Assembly: GCF_020164495.1 (NCBI RefSeq) | Contig: NZ_JAIQYZ010000001.1 | Span: 1,054,001 to 1,118,000 of the forward strand | Length of the DNA stretch: 64,000 nucleotides | Source: Psychroflexus lacisalsi | GTDB lineage: Bacteria > Bacteroidota > Bacteroidia > Flavobacteriales > Flavobacteriaceae | Reading direction: 5' to 3' | Part shown: piece by piece, positions 10,538 to 20,125 of the stretch | Layout: every line of letters begins with the position of its first letter | How positions within the stretch are numbered: the first letter of the stretch is position 1 | The notes under the pieces: model-generated | Seen by the model: only the letters and a program-made list of their open reading frames with translations | Told to the model about the DNA's origin: nothing | Database searches by the model: none | Program-made: the position numbers and the translations under genes

Positions 10538-11177
10538 AGACGACCTACAACATAAATTCAATCAGCGGGAAATCCAACCCACCGATGAAGCCTGGGGAAA
10601 AATTACCGGAGAATTAGCCACCTCAAGTTCATCTAAAAGCCCGTGGCTGTGGGGCGGAATTGCCGCAGGATTTATCGGACTTTTAGTTTTACTTACGCCC
10701 ATGTATTTTTCTACAAACAATAAGGTTCCTGTAGTAAATTCAGAAAAAAGTAAAACAGAGAATGTTGAGGTTAAAAAACGAAGCCTAGTCTCTGTAAATC
10801 AACTTCAAAGAGGGGAGATTAGGACTGCATCAGTTCAATTTTCTCACACAAAACTAAAATGGAAGACACCTCAACCGATAAGCGCTGATGTTCAAAATCC
10901 TATCCAACTAAAAGCCAACACCTTATTGGCTGAGGTGGAGCAGGAGTTGGAAAATGAGCGATTTACCGAACAGAAAATGAACGAGGTCGATGCGCTTTTG
11001 GCTCAGGCCAGAGCAAAATTATCTTCTAAGAAGGACCAAGAGCTCTTTGATCAGCTTTCAGCTGAAAGCCTTTTGGCTGAAATCGATCTTGAAGACTCTA
11101 ACTCCTTCAAAGACAAAATTTGGAAACTTATTGAAGTCAATTTCAACGAATTAAAATCTAGTCTTGGAGCTAGATAA
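10524..11177 (+). CDS. Membrane protein, likely anti-sigma-type partner
   Basis: 217 aa: a cytoplasmic N-terminus of about 40 residues (MDKFKDDLQHKFNQREIQPTDEAWGKI), one transmembrane helix at about 43-62, and an external coiled-coil-prone C-terminal part rich in Glu, Gln and Lys. It overlaps the end of the sigma factor gene by 14 bases. In Bacteroidota the gene coupled to an ECF sigma factor commonly encodes its membrane-bound regulator with this topology. No zinc-binding anti-sigma motif is present. The regulator role is inferred from context. Confidence 0.6.
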   Translation: MDKFKDDLQHKFNQREIQPTDEAWGKITGELATSSSSKSPWLWGGIAAGFIGLLVLLTPMYFSTNNKVPVVNSEKSKTENVEVKKRSLVSVNQLQRGEIRTASVQFSHTKLKWKTPQPISADVQNPIQLKANTLLAEVEQELENERFTEQKMNEVDALLAQARAKLSSKKDQELFDQLSAESLLAEIDLEDSNSFKDKIWKLIEVNFNELKSSLGAR

Positions 11178-11260
11178 TACAAAAAAATCAGAGTGGTCGG
11201 CGCCAGTATTAAGACTATTCTGCCTATTTAATCTATTGTTCAACTTAAAAAAAATGTATC

Positions 11261-12391
11261 ATGCCTATTAAAATTATAATTACACTCGCCTTTCTGGCAA
11301 GCTTGTGGAGCAATCAATTGGTTGCCCAGGGGAGAGATTTTTCTGCCTTTGATGAAGAGGAAGCTTCTGAGCTACAATCAATTCTTACACGAATAGAAAG
11401 TGAAGAAAAAGAGTTTTTAAAATCGAAAGTTAAAGAAATCAATTCAAAATTAGAAGATGGAAATCTTTCAGAACAGGAAGCACAAGACCTTAAGCTAGAG
11501 GTCGCCGAAGAGTCTGCCAAAAACATTCAGGATGCTCAGGGCTTGGTTTACGATTGGGCCTCTTTTCAAAAAAGAAAGTATGGAGAGGTAGATTTGGAGC
11601 AGTTTCAGGATTATGACTCCTATTCGACCATAATCAATGAACTAGGCTTAAGTCCATCGTCTTTTACATTCAAACTTTTTGATATATCCTCCAAAAAAGA
11701 AACAGATAGCAAATCTTTAAAAGAAAGAGATCTTCCATATTCTAACAGAACGTTTAGTGATTTATTTATAGGTATTTCTTTTAATAATGCAGTTTTAGAT
11801 GGTGGAAGTATAGATAATACGTTATTTAAATTTGGAGGAAGCCGGAGTTTCGAGATTGGTTACGAATGGAGTACACGAGTATTTAAAGAAAGCAACTTTT
11901 TACGCATCAATTATGGAGTTTCCTTTCAGTTTAATGGCTTAAAGCCTAAAAACAACACCATTTTTGTTGCAAATGGTGAACAAACTGTGCTGGAACCTTT
12001 TGAGTTTGATCTGGAAAAGTCCAAATTCAGAATGGACAATTTGATTCTTCCCGTTCACCTTCAATTTGGTAATTCTAAAACTACAGTCTTAGACAATGGA
12101 AATAAACGATTTACAGACCAGGACTTTAAAGTGGGGCTCGGAGGCTTTGTAGGGATCAACTTACGGAACACTCAAAAATTGAAATTTGATGACGGACGTA
12201 GAGATGAAAAACTTAAGCAACGTGACGATTTCAACACCAATAATTTGCTATACGGTTTAAGTGCTTTCGTAGGCTGGGAGACGGTCGCGATTTTTGCTCA
12301 ATATAATTTAAATCCTATTTTTAACAGTAATGTAAGGGATTTAAATAACTTCCAAGTAGGCGTTAGGTTACTTATGGATAGAAGACATTAG
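11261..12391 (+). CDS. Hypothetical exported protein with outer-membrane barrel C-terminus
   Basis: 376 aa. A signal peptide (about 1-22, ending LVAQ) is followed by a highly charged helical region (about 25-105, Glu/Lys/Ser-rich, coiled-coil prone). From about residue 155 come alternating hydrophobic/aromatic strands (FIGISFNNAV, SRSFEIGYEWSTRVF, FLRINYGVSFQF, DFKVGLGGFVGINL, VAIFAQYNLNPIF, FQVGVRLLMD) typical of a small outer-membrane beta-barrel. It is the last gene of the sigma-factor cluster, so it may be the output gene of that regulon. I do not recognise a named family. Confidence 0.6.
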   Translation: MPIKIIITLAFLASLWSNQLVAQGRDFSAFDEEEASELQSILTRIESEEKEFLKSKVKEINSKLEDGNLSEQEAQDLKLEVAEESAKNIQDAQGLVYDWASFQKRKYGEVDLEQFQDYDSYSTIINELGLSPSSFTFKLFDISSKKETDSKSLKERDLPYSNRTFSDLFIGISFNNAVLDGGSIDNTLFKFGGSRSFEIGYEWSTRVFKESNFLRINYGVSFQFNGLKPKNNTIFVANGEQTVLEPFEFDLEKSKFRMDNLILPVHLQFGNSKTTVLDNGNKRFTDQDFKVGLGGFVGINLRNTQKLKFDDGRRDEKLKQRDDFNTNNLLYGLSAFVGWETVAIFAQYNLNPIFNSNVRDLNNFQVGVRLLMDRRH

Positions 12392-12399
12392 GGTTATTT

Positions 12400-12802
12400 G
12401 TCATTCCGACAGAGAAGTTTTTTGCTTCGACGAGGAATCTCTTCATTCCGTGCAAGGCGGTAGCCGCGATGCAGAATCTTTATAGGTGATGTTCTGAATG
12501 TTGAAAAGATCTATCTCAACCTGGCTTCGATACACCCCGCTACAAAAAGCGGGTCACTCAGCCACCAATTCACCATTGTCATTCCGACAGAGAAGCTGTT
12601 TTTGCTTCGACGAGGAATCTCTTCATTCCGTGCAAGGCGGTAGCCGCGATGCGGAATCTTTATAGGTGATGTTCTGAATGTTGAAAAGGTCTATCTCAAC
12701 CTGGCTTCGATACACCCCGCTACAAAAAGCGGGTCACTCAGCCACCAACTCACCATTGTCATTCCGACAGAGAAGTTTTTTGCTTCGACGAGGAATCTCT
12801 TT
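12400..12802. repeat. Tandem intergenic repeat, units of 178 and 180 bp plus a partial third
   Basis: Copies begin with GTCATTCCGACAGAGAAG at 12400, 12578 and 12758. The first two run through GAGGAATCTCTTCATTCCG, a GCAAGGCGGTAGCCGCGATGC segment, a CCCGCTACAAAAAGCGGG hairpin and CACTCAGCCACCAA. The third stops after GAGGAATCTCTT. Copies differ at only a few positions. GTCATTCCGAC..GAGGAATCTC elements are scattered between genes of many Flavobacteriaceae. There is no ORF and no spacer structure, so this is not a CRISPR array. Confidence 0.9.
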
Positions 12803-13126
12803 CTCACTCTAGGTAATGGTAAGTTTTTTAAGGTTTAGACCTATAGTCTCTTTATAATCTAAACCGGTGGTTCTAGTAAATTTGAAAGTGAATTAGCCTT
12901 CGTCCTTAACATAGTTTGTCTTCCTCAACTCATACTTTATTTCTTAAGAATAAAATGTGAATATTTTGAGGAACCTTTTACATCGAGATAAAAATCGATG
13001 AAATCACTCAAATATTGAGTAAAATCTATATAAATTAGTCATTTTAAAGTATCAATTTATTGAAAAATCGTAACATTACTTATTAGTTATCGTCTTTTGA
13101 TCAATCCTCTTAAAAATTAAACCATT
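12803..13126. other. AT-rich gene-free leader region
   Basis: Nothing recognisable beyond AT-rich sequence ahead of the GLPGLI gene; no ORF, hairpin or clear TAnnTTTG element close to its start. Confidence 0.4.
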
Positions 13127-13999
13127 ATGAAAATTATTTTTATTCTACTTTTTTGCCTAAGCATTTCATTTGGTAATGCTCAAACGTTTACTGGTCAAGC
13201 GACTTATCAATCCAAGACTGTTTTCGATATGAAACTAGGCGGGGATCAGATAAACGATCAAATGAGAGCTCAAATTGCTGAAATGATGAAAAAGCAATTT
13301 GAAAAAACCTACACTTTAGACTTCAACTCAGAAGAGTCTCTATACCAGGAAGAACAAAATTTAGCTGCACCAACAGGTCGGTCTGGCATGATGAGCGGAA
13401 TGATGGGAAACTTTCAATCTGGGAGTCAGTATAAACACATCAAAGACAGTTTGTATTTAGAATCAAAAGAGTTTTTTGGCAAGTCCTTTCTTATTCAAGA
13501 TTCTTTGCCAGTTTTAAAATGGGAATTGGTAAACGAATCAAAGCAAATAGGTCAGTATGTTGTTTTCAAAGCTGTTGCAGTCAAAGAACTTGACAAAACT
13601 GCTTTTACAGAATTGAGGAAAAAGGAAAAAGAGGGGGACGAAGAAAATACTTTACTAGAAAATGATAGCATAGTATCCCCACTAGATCAATTTGAAATGC
13701 CGAAATCTATTGAAATCGTAGCTTGGTATACTCCACAGGTGCCTGTAAGTCATGGACCAAGTGAGTTTTGGGGGCTGCCAGGACTTATTATGGAAGTGCA
13801 ATCTGGTAAAACAACGATCTTGTGTTCTAAGCTTATTTTGAATCCAAAAGAAAAAGTTGACATAGAAGCACCTTCTAAGGGTAAGCAGGTTACCCAAAAA
13901 GAATTTCAAGATATGGTATTGGAAAAAACTCAAGAAATGCAGGATATGTATGGTGGTGGCAAAAGAGGAGGAAACTCTATTGAAATTCGAATGAACTAA
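13127..13999 (+). CDS. GLPGLI family protein
   Basis: 290 aa with a signal peptide (MKIIFILLFCLSISFGNAQ). The name-giving motif is present in SEFWGLPGLIMEVQSGKTTI (about residues 209-228), preceded by IVAWYTPQVPVSHGP, the usual context. Family members are exported Bacteroidota proteins of unknown function that are very often paired with a TonB-receptor-like barrel. That is the case here: the barrel gene starts 18 bases downstream. A Met/Gly-rich stretch (GRSGMMSGMMGNF, about 85-97) and a Gly-rich C-terminus could suggest metal contact, but this is speculative. Confidence 0.93.
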   Translation: MKIIFILLFCLSISFGNAQTFTGQATYQSKTVFDMKLGGDQINDQMRAQIAEMMKKQFEKTYTLDFNSEESLYQEEQNLAAPTGRSGMMSGMMGNFQSGSQYKHIKDSLYLESKEFFGKSFLIQDSLPVLKWELVNESKQIGQYVVFKAVAVKELDKTAFTELRKKEKEGDEENTLLENDSIVSPLDQFEMPKSIEIVAWYTPQVPVSHGPSEFWGLPGLIMEVQSGKTTILCSKLILNPKEKVDIEAPSKGKQVTQKEFQDMVLEKTQEMQDMYGGGKRGGNSIEIRMN

Positions 14000-14017
14000 T
14001 TTGAATTTCACTTTTTT

Positions 14018-16741
14018 ATGAAAAACTTACTTATTTTACTGTGTTTATGTGTTGGTATAAACTCAGGATTTTCTCAAACGACAAAACTAATTGGAAAAGT
14101 AACCGACTCTATTGGGAACCCACTGTCAATGGCTAGTGTGATAGCCAAAGAAAAGGAAACTTTAGAAATTGACTCTTATAGTATTACTAATGAAGAGGGT
14201 CTTTTTCAGCTAAATTTACCGAAGGGTAAAACCTTTATTCTTGAAATTAATTTTTTAGGTTTTCAGCCTTTATCTGCCGAAACTTATATGCCAGAAGACC
14301 TCAATGTCATTGAAAGTATTTATGTACTTCAAGAGCTGGCAGATGAACTTGATGATGTAGAGTTGGTTTATGAAATGCCGGTTACTATAAGAGGTGATAC
14401 TATTTCTTACGACGCCGATTCCTTTGCTAGAGGCAACGAACGAAAGCTTGGCGATATTATTGAAAATCTTCCAGGGATGAAACTCGATGATGACGGGAGT
14501 ATTGAAGTAGAAGGAAAAAAGGTCCAAAAAGTAATGGTTGATGGAAAAGACTTTTTTGATGGCGATTCCAAACTAGCTACCAAAAATATTCCAGCCGATG
14601 CGGTGAGCAAGGTTGAAGTTTTGCGAAATTATAACGAAGTTGACCAGATGCGAGGTTTGGGTAATGACCAAGAAAATGTGGCTATCAATATAAAATTGAA
14701 AGAAGGAAAAGAGAATTTTTGGTTTGGAGAACTCAATGCAGGCATAGGATATGGTGAAGAAACGCGCTACCTAGCTAATCCTAAGCTATTTTATTACAGT
14801 CCTGATTATAGTATAAATATCATCACCAATTTTAATAATACTGGCGACACGCCTTTTACTTTTCGAGATTACTTTAATTTCACAGGGGGCTTTAGAAACT
14901 TCAACAGTGGGGGCGGAACGCGTTTTAACATCAACGATTCTGGACTTGGATTTTTATTGACTCAAAATGACAGAGCCCAAAATATAGAAAATGAATTTGT
15001 GGCTGGCAATTTTACTTATAAAGCTTCAGAAAAGCTTGACATTAGTGGCTTTGCATTGCTTTCTGGTAATAAAACTGATTTCCAAACCAATAATATTCGG
15101 CAATTTATTTCTAGTGGAGAAAATGAGGTAACTGAAACTGAAAATACCCAAAAGAATCAATTAGCAATGTTGAAACTTAGCAGCGTATACAAACCTAATG
15201 CTAATTTTCAATTGGATTATGATGTGTTAGGTAAGCTTTCAGATCAATCTGAAGTTGCTAATCAATTTTCCCAATTTGGAACTATAGACAATCGCATCTT
15301 GGAAGATAAAGCCAATAAACCTTTCTCTATTAATCAGAATGTAAATGCTTATTATACACTTTCAGAGAAGGATATTTTTTCAGGACAGGCCCAGCATTTG
15401 GCTCAAGAAGAAGATCCATTTTACAATGCAATTTTAGATTTCTTGCCTTTTGCAGGAATTTTACAAGCCAACACCGGTCAGTCGAACTTTGATATTAACC
15501 AAGAAAAGATAATTAAAACCCAAAAGCTAGATGCTAAAGTGGATTATTATCGGGTGCTCAATAAAAAAAGTAACATTAGTTTCAATGTTGGAACCACCTT
15601 AAGTTATCAAAACTTTGATAGTTCCATTTTTCAAAGGTTAGATTCTGGTGCGACTCTAAACTTTGACCAAAGTGCTGAGGTAGATGGTGAACGTTTTCCT
15701 TTACAGAATGATGTGACTTACAATTTTAGAGATTTATTTTTTGGGACGAGATATAAGTTAATTACGGGAAAATTTACCTTGACGCCTGGACTTACATTGC
15801 ACAACTACGATTTGAGTACGGATCAATTGGGCTTAGAGACTTCATTTAATACGTGGAAATTACTTCCAGATTTGAATTTGAATCTTCAGTTGAAACGAAC
15901 CGAAACAATTAGGTTTGATTATGCAATGACTGCAGAATTTACAGACGTTAACCAGTATGCAGAAGCTTTCGTATTTAATAATTACAACAGGCTATTTAGA
16001 GGTAACCGAGAACTTGAAAATGCTTTAGCCAATTCTTTTAATTTATCCTATTTTAATTTTAATATGTTCAACTATACGAACATCACAGGTAGATTGAGTT
16101 ATACCAATAGAATCAACGGAATTAAAAACGATACAGAACTGGTAGCTATTAATCAAGTCGCTTCACCATTTAACATCAGTAGCAATTTTGCAGATGAAAC
16201 CTTTTCAGGATCTGGGTCTTACAGCAAGCGCTTTAGAAAATTTCAAGTAGAAACTAGTGCCAGATTGGGGATTAACACTTTCAATAACCAAATTAATGGA
16301 GAAGTTTTAGAATCTGAAAGCTTTACTCAGAATTATAAAGCTAGTTTGAGAAGTAACTTTAAAACTTGGCCAAATTTAGAAATAGGTTATGATTTCACTA
16401 GTAACCGCTATGATAATGGTAGTTTTATCTCTACTTTCTTTACAGACCAACCCTTTATAAATTTAGAAGCCAATTTTTTAAAAGAGTTTACCTTTACTGC
16501 AGACTACAATTATTTTAATTACAGAAGTAAAGACGATAGAGTTTCTAATGAATATGCTTTTTTATCGGCGGACTTATTTTACCAGAAAAAAGATTCTAAG
16601 TGGGAATTTATTTTGCAAGGGATGAATCTTTTAGATGTTCAGTCTATCAATCAAGATAGTTTCAATGAGTCTTTCAATACCACTTCAGAGTATTTCGTTA
16701 TGCCTCGCATGCTTATTCTGAAAGTGAGGTATGAATTGTAA
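14018..16741 (+). CDS. Outer-membrane beta-barrel (TonB-receptor-like) with carboxypeptidase-regulatory-like domain
   Basis: 907 aa. Signal peptide to about residue 19 (INSGFSQ), then a carboxypeptidase-regulatory-like domain (LIGKVTDSIGNPLSMASVIAKE, about 23-100). A plug-like domain follows (RGDTISYDADSFARGNERKL, DIIENLPGMKLDDDGSIEVEGKKVQKVMVDGKDFF, about 128-230), and a long barrel runs to the end. It belongs to the outer membrane beta-barrel family related to TonB receptors. The partner GLPGLI gene lies 18 bases upstream, so the two form an operon. Substrate unknown; peptide or metal transport is often suggested for such pairs but is not shown by the sequence. Confidence 0.9.
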   Translation: MKNLLILLCLCVGINSGFSQTTKLIGKVTDSIGNPLSMASVIAKEKETLEIDSYSITNEEGLFQLNLPKGKTFILEINFLGFQPLSAETYMPEDLNVIESIYVLQELADELDDVELVYEMPVTIRGDTISYDADSFARGNERKLGDIIENLPGMKLDDDGSIEVEGKKVQKVMVDGKDFFDGDSKLATKNIPADAVSKVEVLRNYNEVDQMRGLGNDQENVAINIKLKEGKENFWFGELNAGIGYGEETRYLANPKLFYYSPDYSINIITNFNNTGDTPFTFRDYFNFTGGFRNFNSGGGTRFNINDSGLGFLLTQNDRAQNIENEFVAGNFTYKASEKLDISGFALLSGNKTDFQTNNIRQFISSGENEVTETENTQKNQLAMLKLSSVYKPNANFQLDYDVLGKLSDQSEVANQFSQFGTIDNRILEDKANKPFSINQNVNAYYTLSEKDIFSGQAQHLAQEEDPFYNAILDFLPFAGILQANTGQSNFDINQEKIIKTQKLDAKVDYYRVLNKKSNISFNVGTTLSYQNFDSSIFQRLDSGATLNFDQSAEVDGERFPLQNDVTYNFRDLFFGTRYKLITGKFTLTPGLTLHNYDLSTDQLGLETSFNTWKLLPDLNLNLQLKRTETIRFDYAMTAEFTDVNQYAEAFVFNNYNRLFRGNRELENALANSFNLSYFNFNMFNYTNITGRLSYTNRINGIKNDTELVAINQVASPFNISSNFADETFSGSGSYSKRFRKFQVETSARLGINTFNNQINGEVLESESFTQNYKASLRSNFKTWPNLEIGYDFTSNRYDNGSFISTFFTDQPFINLEANFLKEFTFTADYNYFNYRSKDDRVSNEYAFLSADLFYQKKDSKWEFILQGMNLLDVQSINQDSFNESFNTTSEYFVMPRMLILKVRYEL

Positions 16742-16784
16742 ATCTAGTTATGATTATGTAGATCGACTAATACCTATCCCAACT

Positions 16785-16824
16785 AAAAAATCCTGTTCCA
16801 CTACTTTGGAACAGGATTTTTTAT
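16785..16824. terminator. Bidirectional terminator between the barrel gene and pepD
   Basis: AATCCTGTTCC pairs with GGAACAGGATT around an 8-nt loop, with T runs on the right and A runs on the left. It can therefore stop both the rightward barrel operon and the leftward pepD transcript. Confidence 0.9.
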
Positions 16825-16847
16825 ACTAGAAAGTTATGTCATTATAA

Positions 16848-18311
16848 TTAATCTTTTTTCGGAATTTGTTTTAAAACTTCTTGAGTCAGTTTCCAAAATT
16901 TCTGAGTGCTGGAAATGCTTGCGCGTTCGTCTGGAGAATGGGCGCCACGAATGGTTGGGCCAAAGGAAATCATATCCATCTTAGGATAGTGGCTTCCCAA
17001 AATCCCGCATTCCAAACCAGCGTGACAAGCCGCTACATTTGCTTTTTCATGGTTTAAGTCTTGGTAAATGCGATCAACAATTTTGAGGATGCCCGAGTCG
17101 GGATTGGGCGTCCAGCCTGGATAATCACCGGAAAGTTCGACCTGAAATCCTGCAAGGTCAAAGGCAGAAGATAGTGAATTAACTAAGTCGTCTTTGGAAG
17201 AATCGACAGAAGAGCGCGTTAAGCACAAGATTTCTATCTTTCCATCGGCAACGGAAATTCTAGCGATATTGTTGGAGGTTTCTACCAGACCATCGATGTC
17301 TGGACTCATTCTATACACTCCATTATGGGCTGCATAGATTGATTTTAGAAAAGCATCTTGCACATCGCTACTCATAATCTTTTTAGGCAGTTCAGTTTCC
17401 TCTAAGTGAAACGCCATCTGAGGCTCTAGGCTTTTATATTCTTCTTGTATCGTTTTAAATAAACTCTCCAAGGTGTCTTCGAATTCTTTTTTATGTCTCT
17501 TATTTACGATGAGTGTCGAATGACTCTCCCTAGGAATGGCATTACGAAGACCACCGCCTTCTATACTTGCCACACGAGAGCTAACAGTAATGTAGGCCGT
17601 ATAAAGAATACGATTCATCAGGACATTAGCGTTAGCAAGTCCTTTGATGATATCCATACCCGAATGCCCACCTTGCAGCCCGTTAATGGTGATAGAGTAA
17701 GCGATAGCGTCTTCTGGGATAGATTCTTCGATATAAAATCGCGTGGCAGTAAGGTCTACGCCTCCAGCACATCCAATCCCGATTTCATCATCTTCTTCGG
17801 TGTCTAGATTGAGCAGAATGTCACCTTTAAGAATAGAATCATCAAGTTCTTTAGCGCCAGTCATGCCAGTTTCTTCATCTATAGTAAATAATGCTTCTAG
17901 CGCAGGATGTGGAAGATCTTGACTTTCCAAAATCGCCATGATAGTTGCTACTCCTAGGCCGTTATCGGCACCTAGAGTGGTTCCATCAGCTTTTACCCAA
18001 TCACCATCTACATGCATACGGATACCTTCGGTAGAAAAATCGAAGTCAGTTGCATTATTTTTTTGATGTACCATATCCAAATGCGACTGCAAAACTGTCG
18101 TTTTACGATCTTCCATCCCAGCAGTTGCTGGTTTTTTGATGATGACGTTTCCCACTTTATCCTGTAAGGTTTCCAGGCCTAAGGATCTGCCAAACTCCAG
18201 CATAAAGGCAATAACCTCTTCTTCCTTTTTGGAAGCTCTTGGCACGGCATTTAAGGCTGAAAAATGTTTCCAGATAGCTTTAGGTTCAATATCTTGTATG
18301 GTTGTACTCAT
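16848..18311 (-). CDS. pepD: Aminoacyl-histidine dipeptidase PepD (M20 family)
   Basis: Cytosolic zinc dipeptidase of broad specificity (carnosinase-like). 487 aa, the normal length. Metal-site residues are visible: His77 and Asp79 in LQSHLDMVHQ, Asp116 in LGADNGLG, Glu146-Glu147 in TIDEETGMTGAKELD, Asp170 in NLDTEED, and a late His in ISFGPTIRGAHSPDERA. The dimerisation insert includes INGLQGGHSGMDI and GGLRNAIPRES. The start MSTTIQDIEPKAIWKHFSALNAVPRASKKEE matches the family. Single gene; divergent from the symporter gene, with about 150 bases between them. Confidence 0.95.
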   Translation of the reverse strand: MSTTIQDIEPKAIWKHFSALNAVPRASKKEEEVIAFMLEFGRSLGLETLQDKVGNVIIKKPATAGMEDRKTTVLQSHLDMVHQKNNATDFDFSTEGIRMHVDGDWVKADGTTLGADNGLGVATIMAILESQDLPHPALEALFTIDEETGMTGAKELDDSILKGDILLNLDTEEDDEIGIGCAGGVDLTATRFYIEESIPEDAIAYSITINGLQGGHSGMDIIKGLANANVLMNRILYTAYITVSSRVASIEGGGLRNAIPRESHSTLIVNKRHKKEFEDTLESLFKTIQEEYKSLEPQMAFHLEETELPKKIMSSDVQDAFLKSIYAAHNGVYRMSPDIDGLVETSNNIARISVADGKIEILCLTRSSVDSSKDDLVNSLSSAFDLAGFQVELSGDYPGWTPNPDSGILKIVDRIYQDLNHEKANVAACHAGLECGILGSHYPKMDMISFGPTIRGAHSPDERASISSTQKFWKLTQEVLKQIPKKD

Positions 18312-18416
18312 AGGTTTTTTATTTTTTACAAAGTTAACAGGCTATCCTTTAAAGCGTAATAAGGAATTGATAAAATTCGTATCATTTTGAATTTTATAAA
18401 AGGTCTGTTATGCTTT

Positions 18417-18424
18417 TAAATTTG
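18417..18424 (+). promoter_or_regulatory. -7 promoter element of the symporter gene
   Basis: TAAATTTG fits TAnnTTTG, 38 bases before the ATG at 18463. No well-spaced -33 TTG is obvious. Confidence 0.4.
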
Positions 18425-18462
18425 ATAGTGTAACTTAGTTGATCAATTTTTAACTGATAAAG

Positions 18463-19944
18463 ATGCTTGCCAAAATTATAGCTTTGTGTATTTATGTTTT
18501 AATTCTCTTTTTAATTGGTTATGTCGCTTCCAAGCGAATTAAAAATATAAGTGACTTTTATGTGGGTGGTAAAAAGATTGGCTACTGGGCTGTTGCTTTT
18601 TCTGCGCGGGCAACTGGTGAATCGGGGTGGATTTTAATTGGTCTCACTGGTATGGGAGCCTTGGCAGGACTCTCTGCCTTTTGGGTCGTTGTCGGGGAAG
18701 TTCTTGGAGTTGCTATTTCCTGGTTGTTTATGGCTAAGCCTTTTAAACGTTTAACCGATAAATATGATTCTGTAACGGTACCAGATTACTTAGAAAGTCA
18801 TTTTAAAACTAAAACTCACTGGTTGAGAGGGGTCTCGGCTACGGTACTCTCCATTTTTGTAGTTATTTATGTGAGTTCTCAAATTGATGCTACCGGTATT
18901 GCCTTCGAGTCCATGCTGGATATGAACTACTATTACGGAGCTATTTTGGGTTTTTTAATAGTCCTGGTCTATATTTTTGTGGGCGGCTTTGTTGCTGTAG
19001 TCTGGTCCGATTTATTTCAAGGCTTGCTTATGTTTTTAGGTCTTGTGGCTTTACCACTAGTGGTTTGGTTCAGTATGGATACCGAGATAAATATCATGGA
19101 ACAGTTGAATGATATCGATCCTGCTCTCATCAATATTTGGGGTGGAGAGACAGATCCCTGGCTTAACCTGGCTACCATTTTAGGATTTTCAGCTATAGGT
19201 CTTGGTTTTTTGGGATCTCCACAAGTCTACGTGCGGTTTATGTCTATTAAAAATGAAACTGAAATAACCAAAGGCAGTCGGGTGGCGATTTTATTTACAC
19301 TGCTTACCGATTTTGCTGCCGTAAGTATTGGTATTTTGGCCAGAGTCTTCTTTACGGAGTCAGGACAGGATCCTGAAGCCATTCTAGGCATTGGAGGAGC
19401 GGATGTTTTGGGGATGATGACCGAATATTTTTTACCTTTAGTCCTGACTGCCATTTATGTAGCCATCATCTTATCGGCAATTATGTCTACTATTGATTCT
19501 TTACTGGTCATGGCTTCCAGTGCAATTGTGAGGGACTTCTATCAAAAAATTTTTAGACCCGATATTAGCAACAGTCAATTAACCAAAACCTCTCGTTGGG
19601 TTACGCTTATTATAGCCCTAATGGCGCTGGGTTTAGCAATGGTAATTGCTGTTGTAGCTCCAGAGCGTCAAGTGTTTTGGGTGATTATTTTTGGCTGGTC
19701 CGGAATAGCCGCTACCTTTTGTCCAGTCATTATTTTATCTCTGTTTTGGAAGGCCTATTCTGAAGCAGGAGCCATTGCCTCTATGATCTCTGGATTTCTG
19801 AGTGTGATTTTAGTCAAATTCGTACTACAGGAGTCTGAAACGCTTGGGATTTATTTTGAAAAGATTGATGTTCTCCTGCCTTCATTTTTGATTGCTTTAG
19901 GTTTTGGTTGGCTGTTTACCAAACTTATGCCAAGGCCTCAATAA
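18463..19944 (+). CDS. Sodium:solute symporter, PutP-like
   Basis: 493 aa with about 13 transmembrane helices, the LeuT-fold SSS family. Typical segments are ISDFYVGGKKIGYWAVAFSARATGESGWILIGLTG (helix 1 with its broken middle), TVPDYLESHFKTK, FVGGFVAVVWSDLFQGLLM, GFLGSPQVYVRFMSIKN and ILSAIMSTIDSLLVMASSAIVRD (helix 8, Na2-site Ser/Thr residues). It resembles proline symporters most, but the substrate could be another amino acid. The neighbouring dipeptidase on the opposite strand suggests amino-acid or peptide nutrition; that link is only circumstantial. Confidence 0.88.
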   Translation: MLAKIIALCIYVLILFLIGYVASKRIKNISDFYVGGKKIGYWAVAFSARATGESGWILIGLTGMGALAGLSAFWVVVGEVLGVAISWLFMAKPFKRLTDKYDSVTVPDYLESHFKTKTHWLRGVSATVLSIFVVIYVSSQIDATGIAFESMLDMNYYYGAILGFLIVLVYIFVGGFVAVVWSDLFQGLLMFLGLVALPLVVWFSMDTEINIMEQLNDIDPALINIWGGETDPWLNLATILGFSAIGLGFLGSPQVYVRFMSIKNETEITKGSRVAILFTLLTDFAAVSIGILARVFFTESGQDPEAILGIGGADVLGMMTEYFLPLVLTAIYVAIILSAIMSTIDSLLVMASSAIVRDFYQKIFRPDISNSQLTKTSRWVTLIIALMALGLAMVIAVVAPERQVFWVIIFGWSGIAATFCPVIILSLFWKAYSEAGAIASMISGFLSVILVKFVLQESETLGIYFEKIDVLLPSFLIALGFGWLFTKLMPRPQ

Positions 19945-20125
19945 TATGAAACCTGTGGCATCTTCTTTGAATTTGGGAGAAATACATCAGCTTTTGGTGA
20001 ACGTCAAGCTATTTGTAACACTAATTTACTGAAGGTTTCTCTGCATTCTGGATGCTTAATTGAAGCCAGATCAATGGGTTTAAGCTAGTGATATCGTGAA
20101 GCTTTAAAGTTACCTTATCACAAAA

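Noticed and set aside
12400-12802. Possible CRISPR array
   Set aside because: Units are 178-180 bp and repeat entirely; there are no short direct repeats with unique spacers and no cas genes.
19945-20125. 28-codon ORF starting ATGAAACCTGTG after the symporter
   Set aside because: Too short, no conserved feature and no ribosome-binding or promoter signal; not supportable.
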